From the NCBI RefSeq assembly GCF_016093545.1, contig NZ_JADKYX010000008.1:124001-188000 (forward strand): 64,000 bases of DNA. Direction: 5' to 3'. This DNA comes from Massilia rhizosphaerae (lineage in GTDB: Bacteria; Pseudomonadota; Gammaproteobacteria; Burkholderiales; Burkholderiaceae_D). The notes beneath the pieces were generated by a model that made no database searches, was not told the origin of the DNA, and saw only the letters and a list, made by a program, of their open reading frames with translations. The position numbers and the translations under genes are program-made. This document shows, one piece after another, positions 44,702 to 53,504 of the stretch (its first letter is position 1; every line of letters starts with the position of its first letter).

Positions 44702-45934
44702 TCAAGTCACGGCAACGGCCTTTTTGGCCGCCAGCCTGCGTTGCGCATGCCATTTCTGCGCCCGTTTGACCTGCCGGACCAGGGCGTCATTGGCAGCGTT
44801 GTACATGCCGTGGACTTTCAGCAGCAAGGCCGTCCCGCTGCGCGCGCGGTGCAGCAGCACGAGCCCGCGCGATTCGAGCACGTGGGTCGATCGGAAGTCC
44901 GCGTTCGGCGTGCCGTAGCCGAAGTCGATGGCCTTGAACGCGAAATGGGCCAGCACGTCCTGCACCGCCAGGTGGATTGCGCTCGTGCCTACCGACAGGT
45001 GCAGATACTTCTGCTGGCACGTGATTTTATAAGTGTGCCAGACGGATGCCGAACGCGTCCCGTACACGACGGCCACGTCTTCGTCGCCGCAACGGATCAC
45101 GTAGGACAACAGCAGGCCCTGGCGCGCCAGGCTTTCCAGCCGGGCCTGCTCGGCGGCGCGCGCCGCGGCCGGGGACGCGTCGATGGCGGCCAGCGCGTCG
45201 AGCATGGATGCGACCTGTCCAGGCGCCTCGATACGCACCAATTGCAGCGCGCCGGCCGCTTCCGTCAGCAGGCGCACCTGGCGCGACAGGTTGTAGCGCT
45301 TCTTGGAACCGAATTTCTGCAGATAGGCGTCGACTCCGTTCGGCAAAGGCTGCGTATGGCACGCGCGCCAGCCGTTCAGCACATACGCCGATGCGCCCGC
45401 GATGCCGTCCAGCGCGGCCCCGCATTCTTCCGGCACGGCCTGCATGTACAGGACGTCGCACTTTGCATAGCGCTTGAATAATTGCTGCACGACGAACTCG
45501 GTGAGCCCGTCTTCCGCAGGGTCGAGCAGCGGCACGCTGCCGAGGATCTGGCAGGCGCGCAGGGTGCGTTTGAACAGGGACACCGGGCCGATGCGGAACT
45601 CGAGCGCGCACTCGATGGTGCGCACCGGTACGAAGCCGACGATCGCGTAATCGATACTGCGGCGGACGATGAACAGTTCGTGCCCCGCGTCCCGCCCTTG
45701 CCGCATGTCGGTCAGGTGATCGAAGAATTGCGGGGACTGGTACAACGCTTCGGGACTGGCGGCGCCATCCAGCATCCGGTGCCATGCCTCCAGGATGTCA
45801 GGACGGTCGTGATACGCGGTCGCGACGTTCAGTTCGTACCGGTCCGGACTACGTATCGTCCGGGAGCGAACGACCAGCGGCGCCGGCGCCGGCAGCGCCA
45901 ATTCGCGGGTCATTTCAAGGTTACGCATGAACAT
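44702..45934 (-). CDS. GNAT-family acyltransferase, BioF2/FemAB-like (Acetyltransf_6)
   Basis: 410 aa from ATG at 45934 (GAGGAC upstream). Contains the double-GNAT pattern of BioF2-like proteins, with FGSKKRYNLSRQVRLL in the middle and AIDFGYGTPNADFRSTHV in the C-terminal part. Relatives work in exopolysaccharide or cell-envelope acylation (CelD-like) or aminoacyl transfer. No signal peptide. Neighbours give no pathway hint. Confidence 0.85.
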   Translation of the reverse strand: MFMRNLEMTRELALPAPAPLVVRSRTIRSPDRYELNVATAYHDRPDILEAWHRMLDGAASPEALYQSPQFFDHLTDMRQGRDAGHELFIVRRSIDYAIVGFVPVRTIECALEFRIGPVSLFKRTLRACQILGSVPLLDPAEDGLTEFVVQQLFKRYAKCDVLYMQAVPEECGAALDGIAGASAYVLNGWRACHTQPLPNGVDAYLQKFGSKKRYNLSRQVRLLTEAAGALQLVRIEAPGQVASMLDALAAIDASPAAARAAEQARLESLARQGLLLSYVIRCGDEDVAVVYGTRSASVWHTYKITCQQKYLHLSVGTSAIHLAVQDVLAHFAFKAIDFGYGTPNADFRSTHVLESRGLVLLHRARSGTALLLKVHGMYNAANDALVRQVKRAQKWHAQRRLAAKKAVAVT

Positions 45935-46419
45935 CTTGTCAGTCCTCGCCAGAAAATGAAGACCCGCGATGTAACGTTTCGCGGGCTTGAAGACACGCTG
46001 CAAAGCAACATGTATTTACTGGATGCTATCTTGAGCTCATCTTTAACGTACAGTTAAATTTGATTACAGATTAGATAGGGGAAATGAGGACGACATATTG
46101 TGAAAATCGATGTAGCACCCCGCCATATGCGCAAAATGCTGACAAACGTCAAAAACAGCAGATTTACTATTGAAAATAGGAAAGATAAAGGAAAAAGTAC
46201 GAAATTTGATGTTCATGAGAATTTTCGAATTCTCGGAGAATCTCTTTCGCGCAATCAATTTACTCAAATGTAATCGTTGCACAAAACAAACAGAAAATAC
46301 ATTTGTGCAATATTGTTTCTTCTTTCCTCAGTAACTAAAGTAACCGGCAGTCGTCATGAATTTCTCATTCGGCCAAATTGTTGCTTCAATTGTGAATCCC
46401 ACCCTGGCCGATTCCGACG
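45935..46419. other. 485-bp AT-rich spacer GNAT / slyX
   Basis: Strongly AT-rich from about 46000 to 46400. A 72-codon reading frame (46064-46282, minus) lacks a Shine-Dalgarno and looks random. There is a perfect TTTAAC-GTACA-GTTAAA dyad (46042-46058) about 110 bp upstream of the GNAT gene, a possible operator. Confidence 0.5.
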
Positions 46420-46623
46420 TCAATAATGAGGCGGTCGCTCGTTGACCGGCCCCTGCCCGGCATCGCGCAATGTGCGCACGTGTTCGGCCAATTTGGCCAC
46501 CAGGGCTTCCAGCTGGTCGATGCGGCGGCCCTGTTCGTAGACCGTGCGGTTGAGGGCATCGACGAGGTTTTCCTGGTCGGACAGCTTGATTTCGATGTCG
46601 ATAAAACGGTTTTCGTCGCTCAC
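46420..46623 (-). CDS. slyX: SlyX-family protein
   Basis: 67 aa from GTG at 46623 (GAGGA upstream). Typical SlyX: a short coiled coil (IDIEIKLSDQENLVDALNR, VYEQGRRIDQLEALVAKLAEHV) and a C-terminal ERPPHY. Function unknown across bacteria. Confidence 0.92.
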   Translation of the reverse strand: MSDENRFIDIEIKLSDQENLVDALNRTVYEQGRRIDQLEALVAKLAEHVRTLRDAGQGPVNERPPHY

Positions 46624-46669
46624 GTCGCGATCCTCGGATAAAAAGTAAAAGGCGCATGATACTGCCTCG

Positions 46670-46701
46670 CGCAAAAGCAAAGAGCCGCTCGAAAGCGGCT
46701 C
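46670..46701 (-). terminator. Terminator of metalloprotease gene
   Basis: On the minus strand GAGCCGCT-TTCG-AGCGGCTC (46701-46682) followed by TTTGCTTTTG, 29 bp after the stop of the protease gene. Confidence 0.85.
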
Positions 46702-46729
46702 CTCGTGACATCGGGCGGGAAGACCGGAA

Positions 46730-48925
46730 TCAGCCGTGCCAGGGTGTGTAAGCGATGCCGTCCTGGATGGAGCCGATGACCTGCGCCTGGTTTTCCGGGC
46801 TTTCGCTGAAAAACTTGACGATGTCGACGTGCGTCGCGTCGTGGTTCGTCAATATCTTCAACCAGTAGTCGTAGCCGGAGGCGTCGGGTGCCCGGTGCAG
46901 CACGTTCGCATACAGCAGGTTCACGAACTCGGCGTCGGTCGGATTCGAACCATATTTCTTGATGAATTCCGGCTGCGTGTTGATGATGTCCTGCACCATG
47001 CCGTCCAGCGTCAGGCCGTGGTCCAGCTGATAGATCCAGAAACCCAGGCCGGTGCTTTCCGCCGGACGGTCGAGTGCGGCCTGGTACAGGCGGTACGCCT
47101 GGCCCGCGTGACCGGTGAGGTCCAGCGCCACCGCGGTGTCGTCGAACTGCAGGCGCTCGACGTTGATGACGGCGTCGTGGCCGCCGTTGCCGACCATGTC
47201 CGTCACGCCATAGCCCCAGGTCTCCTTGGCCACCAGGTAGTTGGCGCGCGGTCCCCCGTACACGACCGTGTCGATGCCGTCCTGGCCGTCGATCGCGTTG
47301 TTGCCGGCCGGCGCCGTCAGTGTATCGTTGGCGGACGTGCCGGACAGGTTGGCGCTGTTGTCTACGGTGAAGGTGACGTTGTTGAGGCTCGCGGTCGCGT
47401 TGCCGGCCAGGTCGGACGACGCGACGTTGACCTGATAGCTGCCGTTGGGCAGCGGCGAGGTCGTGACGATCCACTTGCCGTCGGCGCCGACCGTGGCGCC
47501 GGCGATGAAAATGTAGTCGTCGACGGTCGCGCCCGCGCGCACCACATCGATGTGGGTGCCCGCTTCTCCCGTACCGCTGAGCGTGGCCACATTGGCGCCC
47601 TGCGTGTATTGCAGGGCGAGCGTTGGAACGACGGGCGCGTGCGCGTCGATGTTGAACGTGACCGCGCCGCTGGCCGCGGACGTGTTGCCGGCGACGTCCG
47701 TGGCCGTGGCGAAGATCGAGTAACCCGTGCCGTCGGCGAAGGCCTTCGTCGTCAGGCTCCATACGCCGCTCGCGTCGACCGTGGCGGTGCCGATGAGGGT
47801 ACTGTCCGCCGTAAAGACCTTGACCGTGGAATTCGCCTCGGCGGTGCCGGTCACGACCGGGGTGCTGCCGGTCGCATAGCCGTTGGCGTTCTTGGTCACG
47901 GCCAGCGTGGGCGCGGTGGGCGGCGTGGTGTCGACATTCACGACATCCGCGCTCCGGACGGTCTGGTCCGCGAATTGCAGCAACTCGATCGAATGCAGCG
48001 TGTCGACGCCGTCGCTGCCGTCCGTACTGGTCACCTGCAGGTTGCCGTTGGCCAGCGCACTCAAGGTATAGTGACTACGAACACCGCGGAATACGGCAGT
48101 GTCGGTGCCTGCTCCTCCATCGATCATATCGTTTCCTCCATCGCCTTCAAGTTTGTCGTTGGCGCCGGTCCCGGTCAGGACGTCCACGCCGCTGGTGCCG
48201 ACGAGGTACTCGCCGCCCGTCGTCGAATCGATGCCCAGATTGCCGCGCAGGCCGTCGCCGCCATACAGCCACATGAGCGCGGCGATGTCGTCCTGCTGGT
48301 AAGTCGAATACGGCCCCCCGACGTCGGTGTAGGACATCAGCGTGTTCGCCGTGTTGTCCTCGGATGACGGCAGGTTGATGTTGTCGTCGAACGGATGCTT
48401 CAGGCCGAGCGCATGACCGATCTCGTGCAGCAGGGTTTGATAACCCTCGCCGCCCGGCGCCAGGATGGCGTTCTGGTAATTCCATTCGACGTTATCGAGA
48501 TAAACGTACGCGTCGGCATCGTAGCTGGTCAGCTGGACGTCGCTGTAGCCGTAGCTGCTGTGCCAGCTGCACAGGCCCGTCACATTGCTCGTGATGAGGT
48601 TGACGTCGGAAAAGTGGAGCTGCGCGGCGTTGCCGTCGCCCGTCTCGGCAAACTGGATGCCGGTCAGCTTCGAGATGTAGGCGAGGGCGGCGCGGGTCGC
48701 ATCCTGCTGGGAAGCCGAAAACGCCTGCTGCGCGCCCGTGAAACTTTTTGCGGCGTCGGTGGGATCTTCGGTGCCGGCGGAAACCGAAAAGGTAAAGGCG
48801 AGCGTGTAAATCGGCGTGCCCGACGAATTCGTCAGGTAGTTCCAGTCCGGACCGGTATCGAGCAGGGCATCGATATGGTTCAACCCGGAGAGGGGCGTGG
48901 TCGTGATGTCAGATACGGTAGCCAT
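46730..48925 (-). CDS. Serralysin-like metalloprotease with Ig-like and DUF4214 domains
   Basis: 731 aa, no N-terminal signal peptide, as expected for type I secretion. Metalloprotease domain (~1-230) with HEIGHALGLKHP and a Met-turn region LMSYTD. Then one or two RTX nonapeptide-like units (GGNDMIDGGAGTDTAVF), at least two Ig-like beta domains (~330-530), a second partial RTX region (NNAIDGQDGIDTVVYGG), and a C-terminal DUF4214 (~600-720). The C-terminal YTPWHG may be the end of the secretion signal. No T1SS genes are in the window. DUF4214 recurs in secreted surface proteins of this group. Confidence 0.92.
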   Translation of the reverse strand: MATVSDITTTPLSGLNHIDALLDTGPDWNYLTNSSGTPIYTLAFTFSVSAGTEDPTDAAKSFTGAQQAFSASQQDATRAALAYISKLTGIQFAETGDGNAAQLHFSDVNLITSNVTGLCSWHSSYGYSDVQLTSYDADAYVYLDNVEWNYQNAILAPGGEGYQTLLHEIGHALGLKHPFDDNINLPSSEDNTANTLMSYTDVGGPYSTYQQDDIAALMWLYGGDGLRGNLGIDSTTGGEYLVGTSGVDVLTGTGANDKLEGDGGNDMIDGGAGTDTAVFRGVRSHYTLSALANGNLQVTSTDGSDGVDTLHSIELLQFADQTVRSADVVNVDTTPPTAPTLAVTKNANGYATGSTPVVTGTAEANSTVKVFTADSTLIGTATVDASGVWSLTTKAFADGTGYSIFATATDVAGNTSAASGAVTFNIDAHAPVVPTLALQYTQGANVATLSGTGEAGTHIDVVRAGATVDDYIFIAGATVGADGKWIVTTSPLPNGSYQVNVASSDLAGNATASLNNVTFTVDNSANLSGTSANDTLTAPAGNNAIDGQDGIDTVVYGGPRANYLVAKETWGYGVTDMVGNGGHDAVINVERLQFDDTAVALDLTGHAGQAYRLYQAALDRPAESTGLGFWIYQLDHGLTLDGMVQDIINTQPEFIKKYGSNPTDAEFVNLLYANVLHRAPDASGYDYWLKILTNHDATHVDIVKFFSESPENQAQVIGSIQDGIAYTPWHG

Positions 48926-49034
48926 TACATTAACGATGCTTGCTGCGCGAAAATTGATTTATGTGAGTATTTCCTGCGCAACAGTTGAAGTCAAATAAGA
49001 ATTTCAATCGTGCGCACCGTGCGCGGAACAGGCC

Positions 49035-51098
49035 TCAAACGGCCTTGGGCGTAGCCAGCAGGGCTTTCAGATTGGCGAGGCGTTCCTTGGGCGTGAGCAC
49101 CTCGTTTTCCTTCGGCGGCGCGTCGCCCACGTCGAGTGCCATTTCCTTGATGAAGCGCGACGGATCGCAATGCACGAGCTCGCCCGCCCGCTTGCGCTTC
49201 TTGCACCACGTGACGTGCAGGCTGCGCTGGGCGCGGGTGATGCCCACGTACATCAGGCGGCGCTCCTCCTGGATGCGGGCGGCGATCTTTTCGACGGGGT
49301 CGTCCGGGTCGCCCTTGTGCGGCAGGATGCCTTCCTCGCAACCGACGAGGTAGACGTGCGGATATTCCAGGCCCTTCGACGCGTGCAGGGTCGACATGCG
49401 CACGGCGTCCGGCTCCTCGTCCTGGCCTTCGAGCATGGACATCAGCGCCACCATCTGCGTCAGTTCGAGCAGGTTTTTTTCCTCGCCGTCGCGGTCGCGG
49501 CCGCCGCGGCCCCGTTCCTTCAACCAGTTGACGAACTCGAGCACGTTCTGCCACTTGCCCTGCGCGGCCCGGTCGTCGAAGTTCTCGTACAGGTAGTGCT
49601 CGTAATTGATTTCTTTCATCATGTCGTCGAGCAGCTCGGCGGCGTTGTCGCCGCTGCCGGACGGGCCCGGACGCGTGGCGCGCGCTTCCATGGCGTTGAT
49701 GAAATGGCAGAACTCGCGCAGCGGAATGAGTTGCCGGTCCTGCAGCCTGGCTTCGATGCCGCCCTTCAGCGCCGCCTCGAACAGCGAGCAATTCCACTGT
49801 TTCGAGAATTCGCCCAGCGCTTCCAGCGTCGCCATGCCGACGCCGCGCTTGGGCGTCGTGATGGCGCGGATGAAGGCCGGGTCGTCGCCTTCGTTCGCGA
49901 TCAGGCGCAGGTAGGCGATGATGTCCTTGATCTCGGCCTTGTCGAAAAAGCTCTGGCCGCCCGAGATCGTGTACGGGATGCGCTCCTTGCGCAGCGCCTG
50001 CTCGATCACGCGCGCCTGGTGGTTGCCGCGGTACAGGATCGCGAAGTCCGACCATTTGTTCTTGCGTTGAAAATGGTCGGCCGAGATCATGATCGCGACC
50101 TGGTCGGCCTCCGTCTCGTCGTTCGGCATGCCCAGCACCTGGATCGGCTCGCCCAGGCCGTGCTCGGACCACAGCGATTTCTCGAACAATTTCGGGTTGT
50201 TGCCGATGACGGCGTTGGCCGCCTGCAGGATGCGCGTCGTGGAGCGGTAGTTCTGCTCCAGCTTGATCACCCTCAGGTCGGGGAAATCCGTCTGCAGGGT
50301 GCGCAGGTTTTCCACCGACGCGCCGCGCCACGCGTAGATCGCCTGGTCGTCGTCGCCCACGGCCGTGAACATCGGCTTCTTGCCGAGGCCCGTCACCATC
50401 AGTTTCACCAGCTCGTACTGGCAGGTGTTGGTGTCCTGGTACTCGTCCATCAGCAGGTAGCGCAGGCGGCGCTGCCAGCGGTCGCGGATCGGCTCGTTGT
50501 TGCGGAACAGCTCGACAGGCAGGCGAATCAGATCGTCGAAGTCGACGGCCTGGTAGGCCTGCAAGGTCGCGACATAGCTGCGGTAGATGCGGGCGGCCTG
50601 GGCCTCGTCCTCGTCGCGCGCGTCGCGGATCGCGTCCTCGGGGTCGACGAGGCCGTTCTTCCACAGCGAGATGGCGGTCTGGATGCGGCGGATTTCCTGC
50701 TTGTCCGTCGTGACGGCGAGGTCCGAGACGACCGTGTAGCAATCGTCGCTGTCCATGATGGAAAACCGGTCCTTCAAGCCGACGCCGGCCGCTTCCTGGC
50801 GCAGGATCTTGACGCCCAGCGAGTGGAACGTCGACACGGTCAGTTGCTTGGCCTGCTTGGGCTGTTTCAGCAGCTTGCCGATGCGCTCCTGCATCTCGAG
50901 CGCCGCCTTGTTCGTGAACGTGAGCGCGGCGATCGTGCGCGGATCGTAGCCGCGGTGCTCGATCATGTAGGCGATCTTCTGGGTGATGACGCGCGTCTTG
51001 CCCGAGCCGGCGCCGGCCAGCACCAGGCAGGGACCGTCGAGATAGAGCACGGCTTCGCTTTGCGGACCGTTCAGGCCGAAATTCGGGGCGTTGGACAT
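49035..51098 (-). CDS. rep: ATP-dependent DNA helicase Rep
   Basis: 687 aa. UvrD/Rep superfamily 1A with Walker A LAGAGSGKT, motif II DEYQDTN, motif IV/V TLHASKGLEYPHV and VGITRAQ. 3'-5' translocase that helps replisomes past bound proteins. ATG at 51098 (AAGG upstream; open frame extends above). Gene order with priA is noteworthy: two replication-restart/progression helicases within 5 kb. Confidence 0.96.
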   Translation of the reverse strand: MSNAPNFGLNGPQSEAVLYLDGPCLVLAGAGSGKTRVITQKIAYMIEHRGYDPRTIAALTFTNKAALEMQERIGKLLKQPKQAKQLTVSTFHSLGVKILRQEAAGVGLKDRFSIMDSDDCYTVVSDLAVTTDKQEIRRIQTAISLWKNGLVDPEDAIRDARDEDEAQAARIYRSYVATLQAYQAVDFDDLIRLPVELFRNNEPIRDRWQRRLRYLLMDEYQDTNTCQYELVKLMVTGLGKKPMFTAVGDDDQAIYAWRGASVENLRTLQTDFPDLRVIKLEQNYRSTTRILQAANAVIGNNPKLFEKSLWSEHGLGEPIQVLGMPNDETEADQVAIMISADHFQRKNKWSDFAILYRGNHQARVIEQALRKERIPYTISGGQSFFDKAEIKDIIAYLRLIANEGDDPAFIRAITTPKRGVGMATLEALGEFSKQWNCSLFEAALKGGIEARLQDRQLIPLREFCHFINAMEARATRPGPSGSGDNAAELLDDMMKEINYEHYLYENFDDRAAQGKWQNVLEFVNWLKERGRGGRDRDGEEKNLLELTQMVALMSMLEGQDEEPDAVRMSTLHASKGLEYPHVYLVGCEEGILPHKGDPDDPVEKIAARIQEERRLMYVGITRAQRSLHVTWCKKRKRAGELVHCDPSRFIKEMALDVGDAPPKENEVLTPKERLANLKALLATPKAV

Positions 51099-51394
51099 GG
51101 GAACCTTGTATGGAAGAGCTCTGCATTGTAACGAAGCTCGTCCTTGCGCTGAAGCGGGCCGGCGCAAATGCGCGCGGCCGTGTTGCGGACATGCCTTGAC
51201 GCGCCGGCAACGCGCGGGAGATCGGCGGTAGTGGGCGACGTCATCCCCGGGACGGGGCCGCAAATTGTCATCACTCGTCGCGGAGTTGGACGAGTTCCTG
51301 CAAATGCCTGATCGATGTGTCGCGGTTCGGACACGGGATGCGTTACCATCGTCCCGTCGGCGCCTCCCGGCGCTGCTTGCACGAGATATTCGAC

Positions 51395-51880
51395 ATGAAA
51401 TTTGAACACCTGATTGAGATTAACGATCCCTTCAACCCGCTGATGGACACCATCACCCGCGAACAGCTGTGGCGCGGCCTGGTGCTGCGCGCCGAGGATC
51501 CGAAATTGTTCGTGCCGCACCTGGACGAGTGCACGATCAGCGAACGGACCAGCGGCAGCTTCGCGCGCCGCCTGCGCTACGGCGACCTCGTCATCGACGA
51601 CAAGGTGGTCCTGACGCCGCTGCAGGAAGTGCGCTACGAAGTGCCGGCGCAAGGCGACATCGCCCAGTCGCTGCTGACCATGACCATCGAGACGCCGACG
51701 GAACACGCGCTGGTGGTGCGCTTCCGCTACGACGACGGCAATGTGTCGGCCACGGACGAGACGGGCCGGATGTACGAGGATTTCAAGAAGTCGGCGTACA
51801 AGGAGGCGGACATCGATACCGTCAAGATCGTGCGGCAGTTGGCGTCCGAAGGGAAGTTGGACGCCAGCCGGTTGAATTGA
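51395..51880 (+). CDS. SRPBCC-family protein (DUF1857, AtaL-like)
   Basis: 161 aa. Start-like helix-grip fold with DUF1857 features: N-terminal FEHLIEINDP, LTPLQEVRYEV and RMYEDFKKSAYKEADIDTVKIVRQL. Binds hydrophobic ligands; function of the bacterial members unknown. ATG at 51395 (ACGAG upstream); the open frame extends further but codon use does not. Confidence 0.85.
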   Translation: MKFEHLIEINDPFNPLMDTITREQLWRGLVLRAEDPKLFVPHLDECTISERTSGSFARRLRYGDLVIDDKVVLTPLQEVRYEVPAQGDIAQSLLTMTIETPTEHALVVRFRYDDGNVSATDETGRMYEDFKKSAYKEADIDTVKIVRQLASEGKLDASRLN

Positions 51881-51909
51881 CGACCTGACAAGGCGGCACC
51901 GCCGCCATA

Positions 51910-53346
51910 TTACGTCCCCGGCTCGACCTCGTCGGGGTCGATGTCGCTTTCGCCCTTCGCGAGATTGGCCGCCAGGTCGCGCAACGCCGTTCGCACGCCC
52001 TCCTCGACCACGGGGTGATAGAACGGCATCTCCAGCATCTGGTCGACCGTCAGGCGCGACTGCACGGCCCAGCTCAGCAGGTGGCCGAGGTGTTCGCCGC
52101 GCGGGGCGATCATCTCCGCGCCCAGGAAGCGGCCCGTGCGGTACTCGCCGTAGACGCGCAGCATGCCCTTGTTCTGCAACATCACGCGGCTGCGGCCCTG
52201 GTTCTCGAACGACACCTGTCCCACCGCGAACTTCGGTTTGCCCGGCGCGCACAGCGCCTTGTAGCTGGCGCCCAGGGAGACGATGTTCGGCTCCGTGAAC
52301 GCGGCCGTCAGCGACGCGCGGCGCAGGCCGGGGCGGATGTCCGGGAGGCGGCCGGCGTTGTCGCCCGCGATCTTGCCGTGGTCCGCCGCTTCCGGCAGCA
52401 CGGGGCGCTCGTGGTTGGCGTCGCCCGCGATGAAGATGTGGCTGTTCCCGCACTGCATGGTGCGCGGATCGAACAAGGGAATGCCGTTGCCGTCCAGGTT
52501 GACGCCGGCGTTTTCCAGGCCGAGGTCGTGCACGTTGGGCGTGCGCCCGGCCGCCTCCAGCACGTATTGAAAACGTTCCGTGATGGCTTCGTCGTGGCGG
52601 CCCGTCGTCAGCACGACGTCATCGCCGTCCTGCTGGGCGCGCAGGATGCGCGACTGGAAGTGGATGTCGAGTTCCTCGCACAGCACGCGCGAGGCCGTCT
52701 TGAGCACGACGGGGTCGGACAGCTGCGCCACGCTGCCCCCGCGCGCGTACAGGCGCGTGCGCACGCCCAGGCGGGACAGCGCCTGGCCGATTTCCAGGCC
52801 GATGACGCCCGTGCCGATCACGGCCACGGAGCGCGGCAGGTCGTCCCAATAAAACACGTCGTCGCTCGTGATCACGCCGGGACCCACGTTCTCGAGGACC
52901 GGCAGGCGGGTCGGGCTGGAGCCGGTCGCGATGACGATGCGGGACGCCGCGATTTCGGTGTGGTCGTCGACCATCAGCGTGTGCGGATCGACGAAGCGGG
53001 CGTGGCCGCGCACCTTGTCATCAATCGGCATGGCGTCGACGCCCTCGACCACGAAGCCGACGAAGCGGTCGCGCTCGCGCCGCACGCGCGCCATCACGGC
53101 CGCGCCGTCGACGCGGACCGTGCCTGGATTGACGCCGAACTCGGGCGCGACATGCAGCATGTGGGCGGCCTCGGCGGCGGCGATCAGGAGCTTGCTGGGC
53201 ATGCAGCCCACGCGCGCACACGTGGTGCCGTACACGCCGCGCTCGATCATCACGGTACGCGCGCCCTGCGCCCTGGCGGCGCGGTAGGCGACCAGGCCGG
53301 CCGTACCGGCGCCGATCACGGCGACATCGACCTTCAGTTTCTTCAT
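51910..53346 (-). CDS. Dihydrolipoyl dehydrogenase-like flavoprotein
   Basis: 478 aa. FAD domain IGAGTAGLVA, redox-active pair in GTTCARVGCMPSK (Cys43, Cys48), NAD-domain IGTGVIGLEI, and HPVVEEG at the dimer interface (the catalytic His-Glu). Disulfide oxidoreductase fold; no E1/E2 dehydrogenase genes are nearby, so the partner is unknown; a role as lipoamide or mycothione-like reductase is possible. ATG at 53346 with GGAGGTGAGG. Confidence 0.9.
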   Translation of the reverse strand: MKKLKVDVAVIGAGTAGLVAYRAARAQGARTVMIERGVYGTTCARVGCMPSKLLIAAAEAAHMLHVAPEFGVNPGTVRVDGAAVMARVRRERDRFVGFVVEGVDAMPIDDKVRGHARFVDPHTLMVDDHTEIAASRIVIATGSSPTRLPVLENVGPGVITSDDVFYWDDLPRSVAVIGTGVIGLEIGQALSRLGVRTRLYARGGSVAQLSDPVVLKTASRVLCEELDIHFQSRILRAQQDGDDVVLTTGRHDEAITERFQYVLEAAGRTPNVHDLGLENAGVNLDGNGIPLFDPRTMQCGNSHIFIAGDANHERPVLPEAADHGKIAGDNAGRLPDIRPGLRRASLTAAFTEPNIVSLGASYKALCAPGKPKFAVGQVSFENQGRSRVMLQNKGMLRVYGEYRTGRFLGAEMIAPRGEHLGHLLSWAVQSRLTVDQMLEMPFYHPVVEEGVRTALRDLAANLAKGESDIDPDEVEPGT

Positions 53347-53425
53347 CCTCACCTCCGCGGAGTTCACGAGCGTGACGATACGCTTTTTTCAAGAACTCGG
53401 CTTGGAGCGGAGACATTTCGGTTGG

Positions 53426-53496
53426 CATGGTGGGCACGGGGTGCCCACCCTACGATTTGCCGATGCCGTAGGGTGGGCGGCCTCCGCCCACCAAAC
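53426..53496. repeat. CGTAGGGTGGGC hairpin repeat pair, copy 4
   Basis: Inverted pair of hairpins: TGGTGGGCACGGGGTGCCCACC followed by CTACG, and CCGTAGGGTGGGCGGCCTCCGCCCACC. It lies between the lpd-like start and the priA stop. Confidence 0.85.
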
Positions 53497-53504
53497 GTCA
53501 CCCA

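Noticed and set aside
46064..46282. 72-codon reading frame in AT-rich spacer
   Set aside because: No ribosome-binding site, no family features, and low-complexity AT-driven composition.
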